From Thermoplasmatales archaeon UBA447 (GTDB lineage Archaea; Thermoplasmatota; Thermoplasmata; Thermoplasmatales; Thermoplasmataceae), in assembly GCA_002503205.1 (NCBI GenBank), contig DARE01000069.1, positions 1 to 24,832 of the forward strand: a stretch of DNA of 24,832 nt, in the 5' to 3' direction. The notes beneath the pieces are model-generated. The model did not search any database and was not told the origin of the DNA. It saw only the letters and a program-made list of their open reading frames with translations. Position 1 is the first letter of the stretch. Every line of letters begins with the position of its first letter. Position numbers and translations under genes: made by a program. Shown piece after piece: positions 14,863-22,650 of the stretch.

Positions 14863-15318
14863 ATGGCGAATAAAGGTGGCAAAGATATAAGACTCATTGG
14901 AGTTGTCTTCCTCGTTGATTTCTTGCTTACCATGGCTATACTTTTCTCAGACAGAAATTTACAAACAGATTTTGGAATTACGAAACCATACTTCATTCAC
15001 TGGTACGGTCTTCTAATAACCGGTTTAATAGCACTTATTGGGGGAATAATTATTTTGAAACGGCCAGACCACAAGATTTTCACCACTGGCGCAGTAGGTT
15101 CTATCCTGCTCGCTCTCTTTCTGGTCTCTGATATTGCATTATACCACGAGGTCGGTTTTTCCACTCCCTTCCAGTTCGCAAAGTACCTGTTCGGAGTTAC
15201 AAAATATCCCGGAAGCCTAACTTATATCCCCGGGCTTTATGATGCACTGTTTGCCTTATACATCGTAACATTTGCTCTTTGTCTCATGGGTAGGCATTCA
15301 GCTGGAAGAACAACCTAG
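14863..15318 (+). CDS. Four-helix membrane protein of the glycan locus
   Basis: A 151-residue protein with four predicted membrane helices (about 10-29, 45-63, 75-93, 126-145), a basic N-terminus (ANKGGKDIR) and basic C-terminus. Loop features include RPDHK after helix 2 and an aromatic segment (FQFAKYLFGVTKYPG) before helix 4. No family is recognised. It lies 6 nt upstream of the Egghead-like glycosyltransferase gene and is surely cotranscribed with it, so a role as partner or substrate carrier for that enzyme is reasonable but only inferred from position. Confidence 0.75.
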   Translation: MANKGGKDIRLIGVVFLVDFLLTMAILFSDRNLQTDFGITKPYFIHWYGLLITGLIALIGGIIILKRPDHKIFTTGAVGSILLALFLVSDIALYHEVGFSTPFQFAKYLFGVTKYPGSLTYIPGLYDALFALYIVTFALCLMGRHSAGRTT

Positions 15319-15324
15319 GAAAAG

Positions 15325-16710
15325 GTGCATTACTTGACTGATGGACTGGAGCAATCTCGAAACCTAGGTTTGAGCTTCTTAAATCTCATCATCATTTATT
15401 CAATAATTCTTGCCATTCTTTTTCTTATTGTAAGGGGGACTGAGGATCACCCATTCAATCTTTATATCAGCATTCTCTGGTCCCTATACATTCCTGCTGC
15501 AATCCTAGGTGTAATAGGTGCTTTGAAATCCAGGAAAATCTCAGCATCTACAGAGGCCATAAAATGCTATTCAAAGCTTCATGTAGTCATACCAACTGTG
15601 GGGACTTCCGGTGTAATGGCAGCTCTTAATCGAGTGATTACATCGATTTATGAATGTTCTCCGAAATATTTTAATGAGTTTTCGGTGGATGTGGTCATAG
15701 ATGAACACACCCAGTGTCAGCAAGAGATTGAGAATGTGCTTAAAGAAAGAAAAAATTCAAGGCTGATCATAGTTCCAGCCCAGTTCCGATGTGCAAATGG
15801 GGCTTTAGCTAAGGCGAGGGCTCTTGAATACGCTAGGGAGGAAAGGAGAAAATATGGGGAGTCAGGGAAAGATGAATTCATCTACCATCTGGACGACGAC
15901 ACCTCAGTAAGCCCTGAAACCATGGCCTCTATAGCTAATTTCATAAATAATGAAGGTAGGAGCTACGACCTGGCGCAGGGAATTCTTACTTTTCCACATT
16001 CTTACAGCAAATCTGGAATCAGCAAGATTGCTGATTCAGTTAGGCCTTCAGATGATCTTACAAGATTCTATTTCTTTACCGGATTTTTGCACATGCCTCT
16101 AGGGGGTCTGCACGGTGAGCATCTCCTTATTCGGGCAAGTGTTGAAGATCAGATAGGATGGGATTTTGGCCCAACAAAGGTAGAAGATTCTGCATTTGGC
16201 ATGGAGTTTGTCAAATATTTTGGAAGAAGAAGTTACTTTCTACCTTCGAGAGTTACTGGGGCAAGCCCGCAATCAGTAAGGGATTTTATAAAGCAGAGAA
16301 GAAGATGGTACAGCGGTATAATATCACTGGCATTTAACCGGAGAGATAAAAAAGCAACAAAAATTCCTCTGATGGCATTTGCATTATTAACAATGTTCAG
16401 CCCTATGCAGTACATTCTGGTAGTTCTAATCATATCCGCACTTATATCTACCCAGGCTTTGCCAGTAAGCCTCTTGTTCCTTCCAGTATGGTCATTCAAC
16501 TTCGCATATCAGCTCTGGCTTTACGAAGAGGGCTATAATATGAACAGAGAAGAATCCAAAAGGTTAAGAAAAGAGAGATCCTGGATGCGTTTCCTGACAA
16601 TCCCCCTAATTTACATTTCAGGTTCAATGGAGGCACTGGCAGTAGCCCTTGGGGTTCTAGATTACCTGAAGAAGGACAGTTCCTTTGAAGTGATTGAAAA
16701 GCCTCTTTGA
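15325..16710 (+). CDS. Membrane GT2 glycosyltransferase, Egghead-like
   Basis: A processive-type family 2 glycosyltransferase of 461 residues with two N-terminal helices (about 14-36, 45-64), a cytosolic catalytic domain and C-terminal helices (about 345-400 and near 425). Catalytic landmarks are a DEHT motif, Asp190-Asp191-Asp192 in HLDDDTS (nucleotide-sugar/metal site), GLHGEHLLIR, Glu287-Asp288 in VEDSAFG (base) and Gln324-Arg-Arg-Arg-Trp328, the QxxRW motif. The order and HGxxLL...ED spacing resemble animal Egghead beta-1,4-mannosyltransferase, which adds mannose to a glucolipid. Donor and acceptor here are unknown; a membrane glycolipid acceptor is inferred. The start is GTG at 15325, or TTG at 15334, for which AAAGGTG would be the ribosome-binding site. 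Confidence 0.88.
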   Translation: MHYLTDGLEQSRNLGLSFLNLIIIYSIILAILFLIVRGTEDHPFNLYISILWSLYIPAAILGVIGALKSRKISASTEAIKCYSKLHVVIPTVGTSGVMAALNRVITSIYECSPKYFNEFSVDVVIDEHTQCQQEIENVLKERKNSRLIIVPAQFRCANGALAKARALEYAREERRKYGESGKDEFIYHLDDDTSVSPETMASIANFINNEGRSYDLAQGILTFPHSYSKSGISKIADSVRPSDDLTRFYFFTGFLHMPLGGLHGEHLLIRASVEDQIGWDFGPTKVEDSAFGMEFVKYFGRRSYFLPSRVTGASPQSVRDFIKQRRRWYSGIISLAFNRRDKKATKIPLMAFALLTMFSPMQYILVVLIISALISTQALPVSLLFLPVWSFNFAYQLWLYEEGYNMNREESKRLRKERSWMRFLTIPLIYISGSMEALAVALGVLDYLKKDSSFEVIEKPL

Positions 16711-16725
16711 AACTGTTTCTAAAAG

Positions 16726-16893
16726 ATTATATCTTGTAAGTGTGAAACTCATGGAACAGCAAGACGGCTAGAACGAATTAAAGGTTTTCTCCAATCTCTT
16801 CGGGATGCGGGGAAGATAGTAAGGAACTTGAAAGTCTTGGATAAATCCAAGCTTGTGTTAACCTATTATTCAGACTTTCAACCATCATATTAA
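16726..16893 (+). pseudogene. Start-less open stretch, possible gene relic
   Basis: A 55-codon open frame with no ATG. It is read from just after a stop at 16723-16725 to TAA at 16891-16893, in an otherwise empty 256-nt gap, and includes GTARRLERIKGFLQSLRD. The composition (basic, amphipathic) looks more protein-like than typical A/T-rich spacer, but no family is recognised. It is offered only as a candidate decayed gene fragment between two operons. Confidence 0.2.
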
Positions 16894-16966
16894 TAAAGAA
16901 GGGACATCATGTTATTAATTGGAATAATGTCATAAATATGATGACCGGAAGTTTGGGTATTGAAAT

Positions 16967-17605
16967 ATGTGGGGTAAATTCTTAAGCTCTGATAATGCTT
17001 CTGGCAAGATACAGATAGCAAGGGAATTTTCTGAAAGATTGTGGAATAGACATATAGAGTTCATAGGAATTTCCGGTTCTGTCTCCTATACCCCAGAACC
17101 AGGGGATGACATAGACATATTTCTAATAACAAAGAATGGCTGGTTGTGGCCAGAACTGTTTTGGGCATTCCTGTTAAGAAGAATACTGAGAATGAATGAC
17201 ATATGCCTGTCCTTATCATTAGACAGCAGTTCTGCAGGACTTCTTTTCCAGAGATTAACCCATCTTCAGGAAAGGGATGCAATGCATGTAATTCCCATGA
17301 AAGGAAAAGATTTTTATTATGAACTTCTACGACAGAGACAGGTGGTTGATGCTCAAGGAGATGTTCCCGCGCTATCGAATAGTACTACAAAGTTAGCTCC
17401 TAAAACTTTCATGGGGCTGATAAACATAGTCTTTTTCCTGCTGATGTCTCCACTGCAGAAACTTAAGGAGATAAGGTTCAATTCCCTATATTTCCGAACG
17501 GAACCTGAGGTGATTTATCACATAAGGATGGGTCCTGGAACGCTGATACTGGATTCAGAGAAGTACAGGAAACTTTCGGGGTATGTGGAGGAGACAAATG
17601 ACTAG
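16967..17605 (+). CDS. Nucleotidyltransferase-fold protein
   Basis: A 212-residue protein whose first 60 residues show the polymerase-beta-like nucleotidyltransferase signature: Gly37-Ser38 in GISGSVSYT, then Asp48-x-Asp50 in GDDIDIFLIT, the GS-x(9)-DxD pattern that binds metal and NTP. A middle section (about 85-150) is helical, and a hydrophobic stretch (FMGLINIVFFLLMSPLQ, near 147-163) may be membrane-associated. The third catalytic acid is not obvious. Substrates range from RNA to antibiotics and proteins in this fold. Its last 8 bases overlap the GT2 gene, whose ribosome-binding site lies inside it, so the two products probably act together. A TATA-like CATAAATATG lies 31 nt upstream. 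Confidence 0.75.
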   Translation: MWGKFLSSDNASGKIQIAREFSERLWNRHIEFIGISGSVSYTPEPGDDIDIFLITKNGWLWPELFWAFLLRRILRMNDICLSLSLDSSSAGLLFQRLTHLQERDAMHVIPMKGKDFYYELLRQRQVVDAQGDVPALSNSTTKLAPKTFMGLINIVFFLLMSPLQKLKEIRFNSLYFRTEPEVIYHIRMGPGTLILDSEKYRKLSGYVEETND

Positions 17606-18479
17606 ATCGGCAGTATTCTTTTCATATGGAAGTCAGCCTGACATTGATTATATTATCTCCAGTTCTGAAGCCTGGCCCTTTGATGAGATTCTCATAGCCA
17701 TAGGTGGGGATGTGAAATTACCGGAAATGACGAAGTCCGGAAAAAATGGGAAGATAAGGATTTTTCATGAGGAGGAGAGACTCGGCAAGATTGCTTCTTA
17801 CAACAGAATCATAAAGGAAGTAAAAGGTAATTTTGTTTTCCTCATCTCAGGTGATGTGAGATTTGAACCGGATACACCCTTAAAACTCCTTAACCTGGCA
17901 GACGATAATGTTGGGCTTGTGATACCAAGGATTGTACCATCCACTGGTGAAAGCCTTGCCCAGAAGGTCGGATTCACTATATGGAATACCCACGAGATCT
18001 TTAACACATTGCGAGCTAGATCTGGAAAATTCTTCTGCGGAGGAGAATTCCAGCTCATATTGGGCACCCATCCGACAATTCCAGAGTGGATAATAAATGA
18101 TGATGAGTATCTGGGGAACCTGATTTATGCATCAGGGAAAAAAATTGTATACTGCAAGGAGGCAATAGTTCAAAATGAAACACCACGGAGCTTTATTCGT
18201 CTATTGCAGCAGAGAGTGAGGGTTAATTATGGCCATTTTCAATGCCTGAAACTTTTTGGGAATACCTCTTCCTTCAGTTTTGAATTTGCCAGGAATTTCA
18301 GGGAGTCACTTTCTATCCTGAGGAAGCTTGTTCTGGGTGAATCAGTAAACATTTTCACACTTTTTCTAGCTGTTTATGTGGAATTTACAAGCATTGTAAT
18401 CTCAAGGGTGGATTTTCTGTTTAATGTGGATATGAGGAAGTGGAAGTTAGTCAGCTCGGATGTCAGATCGTCAAAATAA
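17598..18479 (+). CDS. GT2-type glycosyltransferase
   Basis: A cytosolic family 2 glycosyltransferase of 293 residues. It has an N-terminal strand AVFFSYGSQPDIDYI, a nucleotide-binding half with RLGKIASYNRII, and SGDVRFEP (about 95) in the place of the usual DxD loop, so the metal-site motif is reduced to SGD. FCGGEF and NDDEYL follow as acceptor and base region, and RLLQQRVRVNYGH resembles the QxxRW-like segment. A hydrophobic C-terminal stretch (about 250-275) may anchor it. The ATG at 17598 is chosen over an in-frame ATG at 17583 because GGAGGAGA at 17587-17594 is an excellent ribosome-binding site for it. Translation is coupled to the nucleotidyltransferase gene it overlaps. Confidence 0.82.
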   Translation: MTRSAVFFSYGSQPDIDYIISSSEAWPFDEILIAIGGDVKLPEMTKSGKNGKIRIFHEEERLGKIASYNRIIKEVKGNFVFLISGDVRFEPDTPLKLLNLADDNVGLVIPRIVPSTGESLAQKVGFTIWNTHEIFNTLRARSGKFFCGGEFQLILGTHPTIPEWIINDDEYLGNLIYASGKKIVYCKEAIVQNETPRSFIRLLQQRVRVNYGHFQCLKLFGNTSSFSFEFARNFRESLSILRKLVLGESVNIFTLFLAVYVEFTSIVISRVDFLFNVDMRKWKLVSSDVRSSK

Positions 18480-18508
18480 TCTGATCAATTTAGGAAAGCA
18501 ACCGGCCA

Positions 18509-20305
18509 TCAAATAATTTCGAGGTCAGAATTTCTAGGTTTAATCGTAGTTGCCTTATTTCTGGCAAGCTTAATCTCCCTTATGATCAAAAACAGGAAAA
18601 ATGCATTAGAAACAAATATCAGTGCATATAGGGCAATCCTGCCATATATGGATGAGAAGAGAAAGTTCTGAGCCTGGCCGAAAATGGAGGACAGATAATT
18701 GTAGGATAATTCAGGATTAAGGAAGAATGCGAGTGAAGAACTGATGGAAACATATGCAACAGGAATTATTGAGAGACTGAGTGCCTCTTTTGGCCGACCG
18801 AGGATCAGGTAAAGAGATATGGGATAAATCATATACTGTGGGTTCACTATGTTGTATGTAAGAAAGAACAACAGGAAGGAAACTACGAGAAAATGCTCAA
18901 TATTCTTCCCTGTCTTCCAGTAAATTCCAACTAGTATAGCATAAACCGGAGCAAACACATAGAGAAATAGAGAAGGGAATTTACTGACCCGAAGAACCTT
19001 AAGTATCACCTGCCACGAAAGCCCGTTAACGAAGAATACACCGTTGAATGTAGGAGATGACCTTGAAAAGAACAGGGTTGAAAGGTTCATACTGAAATTC
19101 CCAACTGAGTAGTAAAGAAACAGAACCAATGATGCAATCGCACATACAATGAGGAGGTCCCGACCCCTGTGCCTGCTGGAAACTATTATAAACGGGATTA
19201 ATAAGACGGGGAATATCTTTATAGCTGTACCTATAGAGGCCATTAAAACTGAATATGATGTTCTTGATTTCCGGAAATAATAGATGGACATTAACATGCA
19301 GAAAGCTGCTACTGCATCAATCTGTCCCCAGGCAATTCCAATGAGTATGACAGCTGGGTTAAGCAACCACAAGCCAAAGTTCTTACCTTTAAGAGGGCTC
19401 ATCCTCCAGATCATCGCATAGGATCCGAATATCGACAGTACCATTGGTATCTTGATTGCTGCATAAAGATCGTATAAGGGAAGGGATTTGATTGCTTTCC
19501 AAGCAGAATACAGATTGCCATAGATCACGCCAATGTAATTCAGGGACAAATTAGACGGAATCTTGTCCAGATTGGAAAGGAATACCAGGCGATCGACTAA
19601 CTCACTGTAATAAGGAAACACAGGGGGGTAAGCCCATTTTAACGGCCCAGGAAGCTGGGAGGACGCTATATAAGGATCGACTCCATGGAAAAGCCTTAAT
19701 CCAGATGAGATCATGAAGAATAGGTCATACCGTTGTCCAATCAAAACAGAGATGACAGAATACAAGATCGCAACAGGAAATAGCAGAAATTTTCTGGAAT
19801 AAGCTGCTATTACTGAGGCAAAAAAAGCTAATGCTAATGAAGAATAGAACATTATTTCCAGTAAATAAGGTAAGATAGTTTGTTTCACAGATAAGTGAAT
19901 TAGAGGGGAGGAAACTCCATTAATTTCAATTTCCAAGGTAATTGTTCCATTGTCTAAATATTTAAATGGCAATTCTGTTGAGAACTGGTAATAGAGGTTT
20001 CCATGCACGGTGGAACTGTAAACCTTTATCCACTGACCACTTGAGGGTGCAAGTGCTAACAGGTTAATTGTATAGTTTCCGACAATCTGAGAGTCTACCT
20101 GGAATTTTATGTCTCCGGTATTGGACTGAAAAGTTCCCGTTGATATATTAGCCGGGTATACTTTCATCTGATGGCTTCCAGAACTCAGGACAATTGTATT
20201 TGAATAGCCTGGTTGGATGGAGTAGTAAGCAGGTATTGAAAAAAGCAATACCGAGAGGGTGAATATAACAGCTACAACCTTCCAGCATTTTTTCAGGTCA
20301 TACAC
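18509..20305 (-). CDS. Polytopic GT-C mannosyltransferase, GT87-like
   Basis: A 598-residue membrane protein. One N-terminal helix (about 10-29) precedes an extracytoplasmic beta-rich segment (about 30-145) with several N-glycosylation sequons, then ten or so helices. The core carries the GT87/DUF2029 landmarks: an acidic first loop with FHGVDPY, KWAYPPVFPYY, LLNPAVILIGIAWGQID and a GTAIKIFPVLLIPF helix. GT87 enzymes transfer mannose from polyprenyl-phosphate-mannose on the outer face of the membrane. The long external N-terminal domain is unusual for the family. The start is GTG at 20305; the overlapping ATG at 20301 is out of frame. It is transcribed against its neighbours within the glycan locus. 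Confidence 0.82.
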   Translation of the reverse strand: MYDLKKCWKVVAVIFTLSVLLFSIPAYYSIQPGYSNTIVLSSGSHQMKVYPANISTGTFQSNTGDIKFQVDSQIVGNYTINLLALAPSSGQWIKVYSSTVHGNLYYQFSTELPFKYLDNGTITLEIEINGVSSPLIHLSVKQTILPYLLEIMFYSSLALAFFASVIAAYSRKFLLFPVAILYSVISVLIGQRYDLFFMISSGLRLFHGVDPYIASSQLPGPLKWAYPPVFPYYSELVDRLVFLSNLDKIPSNLSLNYIGVIYGNLYSAWKAIKSLPLYDLYAAIKIPMVLSIFGSYAMIWRMSPLKGKNFGLWLLNPAVILIGIAWGQIDAVAAFCMLMSIYYFRKSRTSYSVLMASIGTAIKIFPVLLIPFIIVSSRHRGRDLLIVCAIASLVLFLYYSVGNFSMNLSTLFFSRSSPTFNGVFFVNGLSWQVILKVLRVSKFPSLFLYVFAPVYAILVGIYWKTGKNIEHFLVVSFLLFFLTYNIVNPQYMIYPISLYLILGRPKEALSLSIIPVAYVSISSSLAFFLNPELSYNYLSSIFGQAQNFLFSSIYGRIALYALIFVSNAFFLFLIIREIKLARNKATTIKPRNSDLEII

Positions 20306-20338
20306 CTCGCAAATTCAGATATTAAAATCTGGTGAACC

Positions 20339-20347
20339 TGTATAAAA
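20339..20347 (-). promoter_or_regulatory. TATA-like element of the GT87-like gene
   Basis: The minus-strand reading CTTTTATAC lies about 38 nt upstream of the GTG at 20305, placing the start site some 12 nt before it. Confidence 0.4.
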
Positions 20348-20395
20348 GCGGACTGGTATCCATATCTTGCCATTAATTGACAAGGATTCACAAAG

Positions 20396-20405
20396 TAAAT
20401 ATATC
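20396..20405 (+). promoter_or_regulatory. TATA box of second GT2 gene
   Basis: TAAATATATC is centred 24 nt before the ATG at 20425. This selects that ATG over the in-frame TTG at 20377 as the leaderless start. Confidence 0.5.
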
Positions 20406-20424
20406 AACATTTCTTTTTAATTAT

Positions 20425-21192
20425 ATGTCTGAGGTTAAAACCAAACCTCCTGACGTACTGATCAGGACATTCAATTCTGCAGAGACCGTCAAGTTGTGTC
20501 TCAAATCCATTCATGATAACATACCATTCAACAGGATTATAGTAGCAGATCACAACAGTACTGACGGAACAGCAGAAATAGCCAGATCCATGGGGGCAGA
20601 AGTACATTCTGAGGAATTGGGGCTAGGTTACGCAACAAAGATGCTTATCCGGGAATCCATATCTGAATATGTCCTCTTTGTGGATGGGGACGTTGAAGTT
20701 ATCCGGCCAGATTTTGTTGACGTTTCCACAAGATATCTAAATGACAGAACGACAGGAGCAGTTGTTGGATGTGGCAGAAACCACGATTTCCTTTATGGGC
20801 TTCCACTTGGCCTCACGATGTTTCGCCGTAGAGATATTTTGGACATCAATATGCCTGATGTAATACAGGGAAGGGAGACATATTATCTTCAAGAACTTCT
20901 CAGGGCAAAGTCACTGAATGTAAGGTACGTAAGGGACGCGATAGTTCATCGTTCCACATACAGAAGATACCGGGCTTGGCCAGAGTGGCAAGGGGCACAG
21001 ATAAGAATGACTCCAGGTAGACACATACGTCAACTAGCATACGCAATTCCCATAATATATATGATGCACCTGAACAGCAGAAGTGTTCGGAACTACCTGT
21101 ATTCTCCTATTTTCTACATAAAACTACTTTCTGGTTATCTAAATCCGGGTAAGTTCGGCTCATTTGATCGGAGAGATTTTTCAAGGCGATAA
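20425..21192 (+). CDS. GT2-type glycosyltransferase
   Basis: A family 2 glycosyltransferase of 255 residues with a textbook GT-A start: DVLIRTFNSAETVKLCL, IIVADHNSTDGT and LGYATKML. The DxD motif is LFVDGDVEV (about residue 90). VQGRETYYLQELL gives the candidate base region, and RRYRAWPEWQGAQIR takes the QxxRW-like position. No clear membrane helix is present, so it is probably cytosolic or peripheral. An upstream in-frame TTG at 20377 would add 16 residues, but the ATG at 20425 is preferred because a TATA box sits 24 nt before it. Forty-seven nucleotides separate it from the next gene, which is probably cotranscribed. Confidence 0.88.
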   Translation: MSEVKTKPPDVLIRTFNSAETVKLCLKSIHDNIPFNRIIVADHNSTDGTAEIARSMGAEVHSEELGLGYATKMLIRESISEYVLFVDGDVEVIRPDFVDVSTRYLNDRTTGAVVGCGRNHDFLYGLPLGLTMFRRRDILDINMPDVIQGRETYYLQELLRAKSLNVRYVRDAIVHRSTYRRYRAWPEWQGAQIRMTPGRHIRQLAYAIPIIYMMHLNSRSVRNYLYSPIFYIKLLSGYLNPGKFGSFDRRDFSRR

Positions 21193-21239
21193 ATTTGCTT
21201 GGAGAAATTTTCTTTAATGATCTGGAGGTGTGAAAGGTA

Positions 21240-21479
21240 GTGAAGATCTATTCAGAGCGCTTACCCCTTAAATATTTGTTCTCAAACCATGGAGTATGCC
21301 TTGGTTTTGATACCGAGAAGCAATCATTTTTGTTCCTGATTTCCAGAAGAGGGTTGATATTAATGCGAAGGCCTACGGGAGACACTATCGTTGAAGCTCT
21401 GGACTATGAGATCCCAGAGATACATCAGGCTCTAATGCATGAAAGGGAGCTTCTGAGGAAAATGAAGAAGGAAAAATGA
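21240..21479 (+). CDS. Small protein of unknown function, coupled to methyltransferase fusion
   Basis: Seventy-nine residues with no family I recognise. It has a hydrophobic-alternating N-terminal half (probably beta strands: GVCLGFDTEK, SFLFLISRRGLILM) and a charged amphipathic C-terminal helix (HQALMHERELLRKMKKEK). It starts with GTG at 21240, supported by GGAGGTG nine bases upstream. The stop overlaps the ATG of the next gene as ATGA, so both are translated together and a partner or subunit role for the fusion protein is likely. Confidence 0.7.
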   Translation: MKIYSERLPLKYLFSNHGVCLGFDTEKQSFLFLISRRGLILMRRPTGDTIVEALDYEIPEIHQALMHERELLRKMKKEK

Positions 21480-22639
21480 TAAAGGAAACTGATAATGAAA
21501 AGCACCAGTCTCATAATCATCTCACTCTTTTCCTGGAAAAGTCAGCGGTTGATCTTGCATTCATTTCGGAAGAACAATATGTATTCCTGATCTCATCTGA
21601 TTCGGATTCTAGGTGGCCTTCTCATATTCTGAGATCAGGGACAACCACCTTGAAGGTAGGTGACCGGAGATTATCTGGATATGCTTCGCTGATAACCTGT
21701 GAGAAGGAAAAAAGGCAAATAGAGGCTAACTTCAGAAAAAAGTACGGTGATACATATTTCGATCGTTACTTTCAGCACCCAGGAAGATTTCTGAAAATAG
21801 ACACATCAAACAATTCAGCATTTCGACAAAAGAATTACTTTGAATGGCTTGAGGAGGAATTTGACAGTGAAGCAGAAAATTATGATAACCACATTTTCGG
21901 CAATAGGATCAACAAACTACTGCGTGAAAGATCACTAGAAACTATTTTCGGGTATCTAAAACCTTCATTCCGGGTTCTGGAGATTGGATGCGGTTCAGGC
22001 ACTGAGACTATAGAAGTATTGAAAAATGAATGTAGTGTCGTAGCAGTTGACATCTCTGGAAGTATGATACGGAAGGTAAAGGAAAAGGCAGTACAGGCTG
22101 GTTTGAGCCACAATCTCTCCACTTTCAAGCTGCGGGCATCCCAGCTATCTGAGATTCTCAATATTTATGGCCCGGAAAGCTTTGATCTCATTTATTCCAC
22201 CTTTGGGGCATTAAATTGTGACTCAGAGATTGAAAATATTCCACCGATTTTGGCACATCTATTGAGGAAAGGTGGTCATTTCATAGCAGGAGTCTATAAT
22301 AAGTACTGCGTTTCAGAGTTACTCATAAACCTAACTTTATTGCATTTCAACAGGCTGTCATGGAGGCTACGGAACCCGATCCCGGAAGGGCATTCCAGAT
22401 TCTGCATTGATGTATATTCATTCAGCCCAGGTGAATTCAATTCCATGTTCAAAGGGCATCTTAAACTGGTCAGGTCTCTTGGGGTTCCGGTTCTAATCCC
22501 TCCTTCAAACTTTAAAAGATTTATGGACCTCACCGGAAAGAGATTTGAAAAAATGAGTAGTGTAGATAGAAAACTTGCAGGGGTTTGGCCTTTTAAGTAT
22601 CTTGGGGATCATTTCATTTCAGTATTCGAAAAAAATTGA
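21476..22639 (+). CDS. Apparent split-barrel domain fused to SAM-dependent methyltransferase
   Basis: A two-domain protein of 387 residues. Residues about 10-110 resemble the split-barrel flavin/F420 fold of PNPOx- and DDN-like proteins: a VFLISSDSDSRWPSHIL strand pair, LKVGDRRLSGYASLIT, then an IEANFRKKYGDTYFDRYF helix of the kind that closes these barrels; this assignment is moderate. From about 115 the class I methyltransferase begins, with motif I VLEIGCGSG (168-175), an acidic VAVDISGSM strand II and FDLIYSTFGALN for motif IV. The C-terminal third (RKGGHFIAGVYN onward) is the usual post-methyltransferase beta region. It is translationally coupled to the 79-residue gene. The substrate is unknown; the locus suggests a sugar or glycolipid. 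Confidence 0.75.
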   Translation: MIKETDNEKHQSHNHLTLFLEKSAVDLAFISEEQYVFLISSDSDSRWPSHILRSGTTTLKVGDRRLSGYASLITCEKEKRQIEANFRKKYGDTYFDRYFQHPGRFLKIDTSNNSAFRQKNYFEWLEEEFDSEAENYDNHIFGNRINKLLRERSLETIFGYLKPSFRVLEIGCGSGTETIEVLKNECSVVAVDISGSMIRKVKEKAVQAGLSHNLSTFKLRASQLSEILNIYGPESFDLIYSTFGALNCDSEIENIPPILAHLLRKGGHFIAGVYNKYCVSELLINLTLLHFNRLSWRLRNPIPEGHSRFCIDVYSFSPGEFNSMFKGHLKLVRSLGVPVLIPPSNFKRFMDLTGKRFEKMSSVDRKLAGVWPFKYLGDHFISVFEKN

Positions 22640-22650
22640 AATCACTAAAT

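Noticed and set aside
17583..17597. Earlier ATG for the GT2 gene
   Set aside because: The ribosome-binding site GGAGGAGA lies between it and the ATG at 17598, so the later start is much better supported.
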